From CAWAVN01 sp963825075 (lineage in GTDB: Bacteria > Planctomycetota > Planctomycetia > Planctomycetales > Planctomycetaceae), in assembly GCA_963825075.1 (NCBI GenBank), contig CAWGRX010000022.1, positions 1 to 64,000 on the forward strand: a DNA stretch of 64,000 bases, given 5' to 3'. Below the pieces are notes generated by a model. It was given only the letters and a program-made list of their open reading frames with translations. It was not told the origin of the DNA and made no database searches. Numbering within the stretch: the first letter of the stretch is position 1; each line of letters begins with the position of its first letter. Shown here piece after piece: positions 26,422 through 35,978 of this stretch. The translations under genes were made by a program, and so were the position numbers.

Positions 26422-27966
26422 TTACCGGCGGGGCGTGCCGGAGTTGTCGATGGTTTCCACGTCCACGATCTGAGCCGACGGCTTGGAGAGGTCCACCATC
26501 ACCGGCTTGGTGGTTTGGGAGTAATCCAAATTCCCCGCCGCATCGCGGGCCGTCACGCGGAAAAATAGCCGGCTGGGCGTTTTGGGGCCGGCGTTCCACA
26601 CGAATTCCCCCGTGTCGGAGATCCAGCCGGTGATCGGTTCCCATTCTCCATGAGGGTCGTCTGTGTAAGCCAGGGAGATGGGCTGCTCCGCGGGATGATC
26701 CTCCCGGACGGACCAGCGGAGCACCACCTGGTTCAAATTCTTGCCTCGGCCCTGGTCGGCGGAGAGCAACTTCACGCTGGGCGGCGTGTTGTCCACGACC
26801 ACCACGATCGAAGGTTTTTCGCCCGGCCGAGGCGGATCGGCGGCCAGCCCCGCACCGCTATGGACCCGCAGCGCAAAGCCATAAATCCCGTCGCGGGGTG
26901 TCTCGACCTGGAACGGACTTTTGCGATCCGGATCGTTGCCGTACTTGTACCACTTGGCCCCGTCATCTTCGGTGATGTAAAGCTCCACGTCGCCCACGCC
27001 GGACGGCCCGACATCCTCCACTTTGTATCCGATGTGAAACCGGTGGGCATTGACGACCCGCGTATTCTTCGAGATTTTCGGCGGCAGGCTGGTCGTCTGG
27101 GAGGATGGTGTGTCCGAATGGTCGGAAATCAAGTTGTTCTGCGGCTGGGAATTGAACGATGGTCCCGGTGAAGTTTGCGGTGCTTCTTGCGGCGGGTTCG
27201 GCTCGAAAGGATTGGACAGTCCGGCGTTGGGATTGTCCACGACGGTATTGCTTACGCTCGGCGAGGCGATCGGATCGTTGAGATTCGGAACCGAAGCCGC
27301 CGGTTCCACGCGAACCTGCGATTGCGCTTGCTGCACGTTTCCAGCCAGATCGAGAATCTGCCCGCGGACGGCGACAAATCCGCCCTGCGGCACGCTCCAG
27401 GCGGTTTGCCCTTTGGCTTGCGGAATCACGCTGACCATCTCCCAGCGCTCCGCCCCGCCTTGAATGTATTCCAGGCGAAGCGTCGAAATATCCAGGTTGG
27501 GATCGTTCGCCTGCCAGGACATTTTCACTTTGCCGGCTTGGGCCTGTCCCAATTGGATCGCCAAGTTCGGCGGCGTAGTATCGACGACGACTTTCAGCCC
27601 TGGCGTCAAAACCTGGCTCGGCGGATAGAGCTGATTTCGGCCGTCGAGGGTGCGGACGGCAAACCAATACTCGCCCGGCGCGGGGGCCTCAAAGTCGAAC
27701 TTCCCCGCCTGCGGGTTGGCCTGGCGGGACAGTTTCCAAGTCTTGCCCTGGTCCATCGATAGGTATAGCCGAATTTCCTTGGCGCCGATCCGCTGCATTT
27801 CCCCGGCATCGTAGCGGAAGGGGATCCGAAACCGCGTTTTGTTGGTGAAGACGGGCTGGAGCGTTTCCGGAGCCTCGCCCGCTGCTGCCGGCGAGGAAAG
27901 ACCCAAACAGAGCATCAAAGCCAGAGGTGACAAGACCCATGCCAGGAATGGGGAAAAGGCTTTCAT
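26422..27966 (-). CDS. Secreted protein with Ig-like / Ser-Asn-rich repeats
   Basis: The 514-residue protein has a signal peptide (MKAFSPFLAWVLSPLALMLC, then cleavage after SPAAAG). It contains about four beta-sandwich-like blocks marked by VDTTPPNLAIQLGQAQAG, VVDNTPPSVKLLSADQGRG, FRVTARDAAGNLDYSQ and DLAGNVQQAQSQV. The 'DTTPP' and 'DxAGN' signatures are typical of bacterial Ig-like and fibronectin-type extracellular repeats. A proline/serine/asparagine-rich linker separates the halves (residues ~230-300). It is probably exported to the envelope or surface. No enzymatic motif is seen. It converges on the terminator at 26,367. Confidence 0.7.
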   Translation of the reverse strand: MKAFSPFLAWVLSPLALMLCLGLSSPAAAGEAPETLQPVFTNKTRFRIPFRYDAGEMQRIGAKEIRLYLSMDQGKTWKLSRQANPQAGKFDFEAPAPGEYWFAVRTLDGRNQLYPPSQVLTPGLKVVVDTTPPNLAIQLGQAQAGKVKMSWQANDPNLDISTLRLEYIQGGAERWEMVSVIPQAKGQTAWSVPQGGFVAVRGQILDLAGNVQQAQSQVRVEPAASVPNLNDPIASPSVSNTVVDNPNAGLSNPFEPNPPQEAPQTSPGPSFNSQPQNNLISDHSDTPSSQTTSLPPKISKNTRVVNAHRFHIGYKVEDVGPSGVGDVELYITEDDGAKWYKYGNDPDRKSPFQVETPRDGIYGFALRVHSGAGLAADPPRPGEKPSIVVVVDNTPPSVKLLSADQGRGKNLNQVVLRWSVREDHPAEQPISLAYTDDPHGEWEPITGWISDTGEFVWNAGPKTPSRLFFRVTARDAAGNLDYSQTTKPVMVDLSKPSAQIVDVETIDNSGTPRR

Positions 27967-28162
27967 CTCGGTCCCTCTCGACGAACAGGCTGCGAAAAAT
28001 GTTTCCGGTGAGTTTCGCCCCGAGAAGGCAATGGGAATTCTGAAAGGAAATACCCTTCGCGCAGGGCGATGTGAGAATCTACTCCTCGGCAGTATCGGCT
28101 GGAGAGATCGCCGGGCTTGAGCAGGAAAAGTCCGATCGGAGCGTTCGCGGGGACTTTGGCGG

Positions 28163-28813
28163 TTATTTCGCGCGGGCTTTTTTCATCAATTCGACGTATT
28201 GCCCCGCCAGATCGCGGATTCGGGCGATGTTCCCCGCTTCGACGGCGTCTTTTTCCACCAGCGAGGATCCCAATCCCACCGCACAGGCCCCGGCCTTGAC
28301 GAAGCTCTCCAAAGTCTCCAGGTTGACGCCGCCCGTGGGCATCAAGCGGACCTGGGGCAAGGGGCCGTGCAGAGCCTTGAGGTACGACGGGCCGCCCACG
28401 TCGGCCGGGAAGACCTTCACGATGTCCGCCCCGGCTTCCCAAGCGGTGAGCACTTCAGTCGGCGTGAGCGCTCCCGGCATCGCCAATTTGCCGTACCGCT
28501 GGCACATCTTGATGACATCGACTTTCACCGTCGGGCAGACGATGTATTCCGCCCCGGCCAAGATCGCCGACCGCGCGGTCTCGGTGTCGAGCACCGAGCC
28601 GGCTCCCATTAGAATTTTCCCGCCGAGCCGCTTTCGCACCTGGGCGAGGATCTCCAAAATTCCCGGCACCGTGAACGTGACTTCGATAATGTCAATCCCG
28701 CCTTCGTACAGGGCCTCCGCCACATCCGCGAGCAATTCCCCCGACGGAGCCCGAATAATCCCCACAATCCCCCGCTCCAAAACCCGCTCTAAATTCTCAG
28801 CCTTGTCTGTCAT
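28163..28813 (-). CDS. eda: 2-dehydro-3-deoxy-phosphogluconate (KDPG/KHG) aldolase
   Basis: The 216-residue protein matches the class I KDPG aldolase family in length and motifs: ILERG-like start with GIVGIIRA, the Glu region GGIDIIEVTFTVPG, GAGSVLDTE, and the Schiff-base lysine in DIVKVFPADVGG. PTGGV near the end binds phosphate. It splits KDPG to pyruvate and glyceraldehyde 3-phosphate in the Entner-Doudoroff or uronate pathways. The start at 28813 is the first Met of the frame. It stands alone on the minus strand beside a sugar isomerase-like gene, which suggests a role in sugar-acid use. Confidence 0.9.
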   Translation of the reverse strand: MTDKAENLERVLERGIVGIIRAPSGELLADVAEALYEGGIDIIEVTFTVPGILEILAQVRKRLGGKILMGAGSVLDTETARSAILAGAEYIVCPTVKVDVIKMCQRYGKLAMPGALTPTEVLTAWEAGADIVKVFPADVGGPSYLKALHGPLPQVRLMPTGGVNLETLESFVKAGACAVGLGSSLVEKDAVEAGNIARIRDLAGQYVELMKKARAK

Positions 28814-28903
28814 GGTGCGAAGTCTCGATGAAAACCCAACAACTGAAGAAGTCGATTCTAACGTGTCGCCGACAGCGAAGATCGCGGCGTTCCCATTATA
28901 GCC

Positions 28904-29536
28904 TCATGCGGCTTCGGAGTCTTTCTTGTCTGCGGAATGCCGGCCGACCTGGTTGATGCGGGCATACACATCGTTCAGGATCCAGTGGAACAACAACAGG
29001 TGGATGGATTCCACCATGCCCATGTCGTCCAGCGGGACGTGCAGATTGTGCTTGGCGAGGGATTGCAACTTGCCGCCGCTGTAGCCGGTGATGCCCCAGG
29101 TGCGGAGGTTGTGTTTGTTGCCCCATTCGACGGCGTTCAGAATGTTGGGGCTGTTGCCGCTGCCGCTGATGGCGATCAGCACGTCGTCCGGCGAGGCAAA
29201 GTTTTTGAGCTGCTCGACGAACACGCGGTCGAACCCCTCATCGTTGCCCCAGGCGAGGATGTAAGGCGTGTTGTCGGTGAGGCTGAGCACCTTGAGGCGT
29301 TTCACGTCGTCGTTGGTGAAATCCTGGGGATCGAGCGTGCTTTTGCCGAGGTCTTCACAGAAGTGGGACGAGTTCGAGCCGCTGCCGCCGTTGCCGCAGA
29401 TGAACACAAACCGCCCCTCTTCGTAGGCTTCAAAAATCTCCTTGGCCAAGCCTTCGGTTTGGCTGAGGTCGAGTTTGCCGAACTCCTCGGAGCAGCGGCC
29501 TAAGTATTCCAAGGGATTAAGGTGTGCTCCCAACAT
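28904..29536 (-). CDS. SIS-domain isomerase, GmhA-like (phosphoheptose isomerase family)
   Basis: The start at 29536 (MLGAHLNPLEYLGRCSEEFG) is chosen for the AGGAGAG ribosome site and because it gives the normal ~210-residue length; the longer frame to 29,656 is unlikely. The SIS fold is visible: FICGNGGSGSNSSHFCEDLG binds the sugar phosphate, and VLIAISGSGNSPNILNAVEW is the second SIS motif. The family includes GmhA, which makes heptose 7-phosphate for LPS, and DnaA-associated DiaA. The exact substrate is uncertain. It is divergent from the SGNH hydrolase gene at 29,749. Confidence 0.85.
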   Translation of the reverse strand: MLGAHLNPLEYLGRCSEEFGKLDLSQTEGLAKEIFEAYEEGRFVFICGNGGSGSNSSHFCEDLGKSTLDPQDFTNDDVKRLKVLSLTDNTPYILAWGNDEGFDRVFVEQLKNFASPDDVLIAISGSGNSPNILNAVEWGNKHNLRTWGITGYSGGKLQSLAKHNLHVPLDDMGMVESIHLLLFHWILNDVYARINQVGRHSADKKDSEAA

Positions 29537-29748
29537 CTCAACATCTCTCCTAGAAATCCAGGTATCCGCGCGCACCATCCGCCGGCACGTCTCGCGTGGC
29601 GACAATCTAGCACATCCCCCCGCTTCCCTCCAGAGAACTTCCGAACCATCGTCCACTTGGCCCTCGGCTCGATCTCCGGGTATGGTAGAGAACCATGGGA
29701 CGAGACCGATCTACCTTCATCAAAACCCTATCTCAAGGATTTTCTGCC

Positions 29749-30474
29749 ATGCGATTCCTTTCACGTTTGGTTTGCTTGATTGTTATGTCGTTCGCAAGTG
29801 CTGTTTGGGCGGAGGCTCCGCAAGACAAAGATGAGGGAGCGGGAACGAAGCCGCGGGTGCTGTTGTTGGGGGACTCCATCTCGATCGGCTATACGCCCTT
29901 CGTCAAAGAAATGCTCAAGGACGAGGCCTTCGTCACCCGGCCGATGGCGCGGAACAACCGGGCGGAGAATTGCGCGGGGACGAACAACGGCGTCAAACAC
30001 ATCGACCGCTGGCTGAAACAGGACGGCGGAAACTGGGACGTGATCCACTTCAACTTCGGCCTGCATGACCTGAAGCGCGTGGATCCCAAGACCGGCAAGA
30101 ACTCCAATGACCCCGGCGACCCCAGCCAGGCCCCGCCGGAGGTTTATGAAAAGCAGCTCAAAGAGATCGTGAAGAAGCTCAAAGCGACCGGTGCGGTGCT
30201 GATCTTCGCCACGACCACGCCGGTGCCAAAAGGCGGCGTCAAACCGCACAGAGGCGTGGATGCCCCGGAAAAATACAACGCGATCGCCAAAAAAATCATG
30301 CAGCAGAACGGCGTCGCGATCGACGATCTTTATGCCTTTGCCGAGCCGAGGCTCAAAGACATTCAGCGGCCGGTCAACGTGCACTTCACGCCGCAAGGCT
30401 CAAAACTGCTCGCAAAAGAGGTCGTCAAACACATCCGCCAAGCGCTTCAACAAAAGCCGACGGCGAATCCATAA
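29749..30474 (+). CDS. Secreted SGNH/GDSL-type hydrolase
   Basis: The start at ATG 29749 yields a signal peptide (MRFLSRLVCLIVMSFASAVW, AEA). The nucleophile block is VLLLGDSISIGYTP, and block V is HFTPQGSKLLAKEVV with the catalytic His; an Asn/Gly block appears as FGLHDLKR. These are the marks of SGNH esterases. An AAGGA ribosome site lies about 10 bases upstream. The mature protein of ~220 residues would act outside the cytoplasm, probably on acetylated polysaccharide; the substrate is inference. The upstream in-frame Met at 29,695 would give an atypical leader. Confidence 0.85.
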   Translation: MRFLSRLVCLIVMSFASAVWAEAPQDKDEGAGTKPRVLLLGDSISIGYTPFVKEMLKDEAFVTRPMARNNRAENCAGTNNGVKHIDRWLKQDGGNWDVIHFNFGLHDLKRVDPKTGKNSNDPGDPSQAPPEVYEKQLKEIVKKLKATGAVLIFATTTPVPKGGVKPHRGVDAPEKYNAIAKKIMQQNGVAIDDLYAFAEPRLKDIQRPVNVHFTPQGSKLLAKEVVKHIRQALQQKPTANP

Positions 30475-30651
30475 CGGCAGCTTCGCCCTGCGAGGTCGTG
30501 CCTTTTTGAGGAGATGTCGGGGTGTCCCTCGCGGGACTCAGCGACTGAAAAGCCATGTTCGGCGCGGTCGCACATTTCGCGGGAATCGCTACGATGGAAT
30601 TTTGAAATCCCAGACTTTTTGAGACAAGAAAATCCACGGTGGAGGGCGCGG

Positions 30652-33103
30652 ATGGTTCGGCATTGCTGGGGAAATTGGGTTCCGGCCTTCATTGCGGGGA
30701 TGCTCTATCTCTCAACGGCCCGAGGTGAACCGCAAACGACGCCCTTTGTGGCGGGCTTCGAGCGGTTTGCACGGCATCAGGAAAGCGAGACAGTAGAGGC
30801 GGGACGATTGCTCTTGAGCGAACTCAGTTGCACCGCATGCCATTCCACGAAAGACGATCAACTGCGGCCCAAACGCGGACCGCGTTTGAATGGGGCGGGA
30901 AACCGGCTGCGGCCGGAGTGGATCAAACGGTTTCTGGCATCGCCGCAAAAAACCAAGCCCGGCACCACGATGCCGGAGATGTTTGCCGGTTGGCCGAACG
31001 CAGAAGGGGACCGGGCGATTCGAGCGATCGCGGCGTTTTTGGGCAAGCAGCGGGAAGCGTTTCCGGTCATCAAGGCCTCGGGGCTGCATCCGGTGCCGTT
31101 CGAGTTCTGGAACAAGGGCAATCCCGAAGTCGGAAAAAAGCTTTATCATCAAGTCGGCTGCGTCGCCTGCCACGCCGCGGATCCGGATTATGAAACCGTG
31201 GAGATCAAGCCTTCGCCTCTCGATCAGTTGCTCGAACAACTCGATCCCCAGGAGCTTGCCGAGATGGGTCTCGCGGCGAAAGCGCGGAGAGTCGAATCCA
31301 TTCCCCACGGCGACCTGGCCAAGAAATATACTCATCAATCGCTGACGTTCTTCTTGCTTGATCCTGAGAAAACCCGTCCCGCCGGCCGCATGCCGAGCTT
31401 GAAATTGGCGCCTGTCGAAGCCGCGGACATCGCCGCGCATCTGCTTCGCGATCAACCCCCGAAGGCAAAACGGGAAACGCTCAATCCCCCCGAAGCCTTA
31501 ATTCGAGAAGGCCGGCGTTTGTTTGCCGAGCTGCGGTGCATCAACTGCCATGAGGTGAAATCGGCCGGCCCTACGCAAGTGAAATCGGCCGGCACAGTCG
31601 GCCCTACGCAAGTGGCCAAACCCTTATCGAATCTCAATGCCAATTCAAAACAGGCCTGCTTCGGTAAAGCCCAGCGCGGGCAGCCGCATTATGCATTGGA
31701 TGCGATGCAAACCGCTGCGATCAAAACCGCAGTGGCGGCTTCCACCGAGACGGTGAAAATGTCCAAAGCAAATCGACTCGAATTTCATTTATTGCAACTG
31801 AACTGTTATGCCTGCCACGAGCGCGATGGCCAGGGCGGCGTGGGGCGGTATCGCAAACCCTATTTCGAAACCGTCGGGCACGTGGACATAGGCGATGAAG
31901 GCCGCTTGCCCCCGCCGCTCACCGGCGCGGGCCGGAAACTCGAAACCGCGTGGTTGAATAAAGTCCTCCAAGGCACGGGCGACGTCCGGCCGCACATGCG
32001 AATCCGCATGCCGCTGTTTCCGGCCACCGCCGTCAAAACGTTGCCCAGCTTGTTCGCCGCAGTCGATCATCCAGGCAAAAAACCGAGCGAAGCCGAAGTC
32101 TTCGGCAATGCGACAGGATTAACCGAAGCCGGCCGCGTGCTGTTGGGCAACGGTTGCATCCAATGCCATCCGCTTCGCGGCGAGGCTCTGCCGGGCGTGG
32201 TCGGCGTGGATTTGGAAGGCATCGCAGGCCGCGTCCAGCCGGAGTGGTTTCATGATTTTCTCTTGAACCCTGCGGGCCTCAAACCCCGCACCCGGATGCC
32301 GACGTTCTTTCCCAAAGGCAAAAGCCAGAACCTTGAAGTTTTGCACGGCGATACCGAACGCCAGATCGCCGCGATGTGGGCGTACTTGAAAGACCTCGAC
32401 AAGCAGCCGCTGCCGGAAAAAATCGAACAGGTCCGCGCAGGATTTCGAGTTGAAGCCCAAGGAGCGTCCGATGATCCTCCGCACCTTCATGAAGGAAGCC
32501 GGCACGCATGCGATTGCGGTGGGTTTTCCGCAGGGGGTGCACTTTGCATTCGATGCGGAGACGGCCCGGCCCGCAGTGGCCTGGCGGGGGCGGTTTCTGG
32601 ATGCCCAGGGCACGTGGTTCAGCCGCTTCACGCCGCCCGCGGAACCGTTGGGCGAAGATTTGATTTCGCTTCCCGCGGGTTTGCCGTTCGCGATTTTGAA
32701 AGACAACAAAGCGTCGTGGCCAAAGGACGATCGCTTGCATCCGAGCTATCGCTACTTGGGCTACCGCCTCGATGCCGCGGGCGTTCCGACGTTTTTGTAC
32801 CGCTTTGACGCCTTCGACATCGAAGACCGCATCGCCCCCGTCGGCGAACAAAATTTGCAACGGCGACTCACAATCAAAAACCGCCAATCGGATCCACCGG
32901 CGAAACTTTGGTTCCGCGCGAATCTGGGGAAGACTTTGAAAAGCAAAGCGGATCAATCTGTTACGAATGAAGCCGGTTTGAAAGTCTCAGTTGGAAAGCT
33001 GAAAGATGCGGGCGAAATTCGCCAGAGCGGTTCGCTCAGAGAATGGATCATTCCTATTGCGATAAAGACAGAAGTCACGATCGAGGTGCAGTATCAATGG
33101 TGA
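30652..33103 (+). CDS. Penta-haem c-type cytochrome-like secreted protein, frameshifted near 32,447
   Basis: ATG 30652 has GGAGG 6 bases upstream and gives a membrane/signal segment (NWVPAFIAGMLYLS). Five CxxCH haem sites are present: CTACH, CVACH, CINCH, CYACH and CIQCH. A one-base shift near 32,447 ends the first frame; the other continues with LKPKERPMILRTFMKEAGTH and AIAVGFPQGVHFAFDAETAR and ends at 33,103. Joined, the protein is ~815 residues. The domain order (multiple cytochrome c units, then a beta-rich C-terminal domain) is typical of secreted planctomycete PSCyt-like proteins. Two short tandem copies of CCTACGCAAGTGAAATCGGC lie at about 31,570-31,610. It overlaps the next gene by 7 bases. 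Confidence 0.8.
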
Positions 33104-34656
33104 AAAACCGCGTCGGGTCCGCTGTGAGGACCGGAATTGCCGTCTTCCTTATTTACGGATCGGCCCTTGCGGCGGAGGAGAGCAATTACTACCGCATCGT
33201 TTCGGTGGCGACTTCGCAGGCCAGGACGGAATCGCGGTCGAAGAATTGGAAGCCCGCTCCCGACGGGTTGGCGCTCGAAATCAGCGGGATGACGGTGCTG
33301 GATGGCGATCGCATTGCCGTCGCCATTCGCAAGGGGGAAGTTTGGATTCTGGGAGGCGTTTATGGCGAGCCGCCCTCGAACGTGACCTACAAAAAATTCG
33401 CCTCGGCCCTGCACGAGCCGTTGGGACTTTTGAAGCGGGGCGATGCGTTTTACTCTGTGCAGCGGACCGAACTCACGCGGATGCGGGACCTCACCGGCGA
33501 TGGCGTGGCCGATGAGTATCTTGCCGTCGCCAATGGCTGGGGCGCGACCGGCCATTATCACGAATACGCCTACGGGCCGAAGTTGGATGGCCGGGGCAAT
33601 CTGTGGCTGACGCTCAACATCGGGCTGGGCCTGAAGGGCGAGCAGTTGGACCGGACGATACGAGACCCCATCCTCGGTTATCGCCAAGGCCGCTGGCGGG
33701 GCTGGGGGATGATGGTCACGCCGGCCGGGGAACTGGTCCCGATGTGCGCGGGGATGCGCTCGCCCAGCGGCTTGGGAGCGAACGCGGCGGGCGATATGTT
33801 TTATACCGACCAGCAAGGCAATTGGGTGCCGACGAATTCGCTGCATCACATGCGGAAAGGGGCGTTCTTTCATCATCCGGAAGCCCTGGCTTCGATGAGC
33901 CTGCCCGGTTCGCCGATCAAAGGCATCACAAAAATCCCCGCGGGCTTCCCGTATCCCGCGGCCCTCAAACAGTTCCCGCAAATGAAGCCGCCTGCCGTTT
34001 GGCTCCCTTATAAAAAAGTCGGGCAATCGGCCACGGATATTGTGCTCGATGACAGTGGCGGCAAGTTCGGGCCGTTCGCGGGGCAACTCTTCATCGGCGA
34101 GTTCACCCAAGCCGGCATCAACCGCGTGTTCCTGGAAAAAGTCGCAGGCGAATATCAAGGGGCCTGTTTCCCGTTTAGGAGCGGCTTTGCCTCGGCAGTT
34201 TTGCGGCTGGCTCAAGGCACCGACGGCAGTGTGTTCGCGGGGCTGACCAATCGCGGTTGGAGCAGCCTGGGAACCGCCGCCTATGGCTTACAGCGTCTCG
34301 TCTGGACCGGCAAGACGCCTTTTGAAATCCAGGAAATGCGCGCGGGGCCCGACGGCTTTGAACTCCGCTTCACGAAACCCGTGGACCGAAAAACCGCAGG
34401 CGACATCAAATCCTATAAAATGTACAGCTACACCTATCTCTATCACGAAACCTACGGCAGCGATGAGATCCAAAAACAGAATCTCGTGATTAAAGAAGCC
34501 CGGGTCTCGAAAGACGGCCGGCGCGTGCGATTGAAAATTTCAGGTCTCCGCGAATTCTTCGTGCACGAACTCTCCGCCGACGGCGTAAAAAGCGCAGCCG
34601 GCGAGAACTTATTGCACGCCGATGCGTATTACACCTTGAACCGGATTCCGAAATAG
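33097..34656 (+). CDS. Secreted beta-propeller (sorbosone-dehydrogenase/PVC-type) protein
   Basis: The start at 33097 overlaps the preceding stop (ATGGTGA), so the pair is translationally coupled. A signal peptide (TGIAVFLIYGSALAA) precedes a propeller-like body: LEISGMTVLDGDRIAVAIRK, LALHEPLG-type turns, MRDLTGDGVADEYLAVANGW, and MCAGMRSPSGLGANAAGDMF. These resemble the PVC 'membrane-bound dehydrogenase'/glucose-sorbosone dehydrogenase group, which acts outside the cytoplasm on sugars. The C-terminal part has TGKTPFEIQEMRAGPDGFEL, as in the extra domain of these proteins. With the multi-haem protein before it, a periplasmic oxidation module is plausible. Confidence 0.75.
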   Translation: MVKNRVGSAVRTGIAVFLIYGSALAAEESNYYRIVSVATSQARTESRSKNWKPAPDGLALEISGMTVLDGDRIAVAIRKGEVWILGGVYGEPPSNVTYKKFASALHEPLGLLKRGDAFYSVQRTELTRMRDLTGDGVADEYLAVANGWGATGHYHEYAYGPKLDGRGNLWLTLNIGLGLKGEQLDRTIRDPILGYRQGRWRGWGMMVTPAGELVPMCAGMRSPSGLGANAAGDMFYTDQQGNWVPTNSLHHMRKGAFFHHPEALASMSLPGSPIKGITKIPAGFPYPAALKQFPQMKPPAVWLPYKKVGQSATDIVLDDSGGKFGPFAGQLFIGEFTQAGINRVFLEKVAGEYQGACFPFRSGFASAVLRLAQGTDGSVFAGLTNRGWSSLGTAAYGLQRLVWTGKTPFEIQEMRAGPDGFELRFTKPVDRKTAGDIKSYKMYSYTYLYHETYGSDEIQKQNLVIKEARVSKDGRRVRLKISGLREFFVHELSADGVKSAAGENLLHADAYYTLNRIPK

Positions 34657-34685
34657 TGGCTTGCTCTTTTTTGCGGTGTGTGGTT

Positions 34686-34808
34686 TGATCGACATAGACA
34701 ATCCCCTTTGCACGCATTAGCCGCAGGGGGGGCACCGCCCGCAGGGTGGTCCGCCCCGGTTTTTAGATCTGTTGTTGGATCGACATCGACAATCCCCTTG
34801 CACTCATT
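34686..34808 (+). repeat. Duplicated leader flanking an intergenic repeat fragment
   Basis: GATCGACATAGACAATCCCC-type sequence occurs at 34686-34717 and again at 34778-34808 (31-32 bases, 3 differences). Between them lies a fragment of the MITE-like family (CACCGCCCGCAGGGTGGTCC). The second copy runs into the ribosome site of the next gene. Confidence 0.65.
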
Positions 34809-34825
34809 GCCTGAAGGAGTTCCCC

Positions 34826-35866
34826 ATGATCCGCTCGACGTTGCGATTTGGCAGGTGGTTGGTTTGCGGCGTGCTTGTGATGGGGGCTTCGCGAAGTGCG
34901 ATTTCGGCGGAACCGGTTTCGGTGGAACAAACGCAGCTCAAGTCGGCGGTGGTCAAGGGAATTTCTCTCATCGAGTTGAGTTCCCGGCAGTACCTTAAAA
35001 AGCGGCAGTGTTTTTCGTGCCATCATCAGGCGATGCCGATGGTGATGCTCTCCGAAGCCCGCCGGCGGGGATTTGCGATCGACGGCGAAAATTTCGCGGA
35101 CCAACTCCAGCGGACGATCAAACATTTGAAGGGCGGACAAAAACAATATGCCGAGGGCAAAGGCCAAGGCGGTCGGGTGGACACGGCGGCGTGGGGGCTG
35201 TGGGCTTTGGAGAGCGGCGATTACAAGCCCGATGAGACGACCGCGGCCGTGACGCACTTTCTGTTGGATTATCGAAAACAGCAGGGCCATTGGAACCCGC
35301 CCGGACATCGGCCGCCCACGGGGGCGAGTTCGTTTGCTTCGACTTATGTGGCTTTGCGGGGCCTCGAACACTTCGGCACCCTAGCTCAGCAGGAGCAAAT
35401 CGCCGGCCGCCGGGAGCAGGTTTCCAAGTGGTCCGAAACCGCCGAGCCGAAGGACACCGAGGACCGCGTGTATCGGTTGCGGATTTTGAATTACCTGGGA
35501 GCCGAGGAACAACGGCAAGCGGCAACGGAAGAACTCTTGGAACGCCAACGCGAAGACGGCGGCTGGTCGCAAACCGACGACCTGGAAAGCGATGCCTACG
35601 CCACGGGCACGGTGCTGGTCGGTCTTTACGAAGCCGGCGGTTTGAAAGTCAGCGATCCCCGCTATCAACGCGGCCTTAAGTTTCTCGTGGACACTCAGCT
35701 GCCGGACGGTTCCTGGAAAGTCGCCTCGCGGAGCAAACCCTTTCAGACCTATTTCGAGAGCGGCTTTCCGCACAAGAAGGATCAGTTCGTCTCCATCGCC
35801 GGCAGTAGTTGGGCCGTGACCGCGATGCTCTATACATTTCCCAAAGCGGAATTGAGCCAACAATAA
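34826..35866 (+). CDS. Squalene-cyclase-like repeat protein with one haem motif
   Basis: ATG 34826 has GGAG upstream and gives a signal peptide (LVCGVLVMGASRSAISA). A CFSCHH haem-binding site follows at about residue 70. The rest is helical repeats of the terpenoid-cyclase type, seen as repeated aromatic-Gly motifs: VDTAAWGLWALESG, ASTYVALRGLEHFG, RQREDGGWSQTDDL and DTQLPDGSWKVASR. This 'prenyltransferase/squalene oxidase repeat' layout with a CxxCH site is common among hypothetical planctomycete proteins. It is probably periplasmic. The substrate is unknown; it may not be a cyclase. Confidence 0.7.
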   Translation: MIRSTLRFGRWLVCGVLVMGASRSAISAEPVSVEQTQLKSAVVKGISLIELSSRQYLKKRQCFSCHHQAMPMVMLSEARRRGFAIDGENFADQLQRTIKHLKGGQKQYAEGKGQGGRVDTAAWGLWALESGDYKPDETTAAVTHFLLDYRKQQGHWNPPGHRPPTGASSFASTYVALRGLEHFGTLAQQEQIAGRREQVSKWSETAEPKDTEDRVYRLRILNYLGAEEQRQAATEELLERQREDGGWSQTDDLESDAYATGTVLVGLYEAGGLKVSDPRYQRGLKFLVDTQLPDGSWKVASRSKPFQTYFESGFPHKKDQFVSIAGSSWAVTAMLYTFPKAELSQQ

Positions 35867-35978
35867 GGCGAGCCGGAGGTGTCAGCCTCCGGGTTATGGG
35901 GAATGGTGTCAAACGTCCGGATTGGAGAATTCTCAAGCGATCGCGGAAAACCGGCCGGCTTACACCGGCCGCTCGCCT
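35866..35978. repeat. AGGCGAGC palindrome, copy 1
   Basis: Begins AGGCGAGCCGGAGGTGTCAG and ends CCGGCCGCTCGCCT, its inverted complement. It lies between convergent genes. Its last bases encode the C-terminus and stop codon of the EgtD homologue. Confidence 0.8.
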
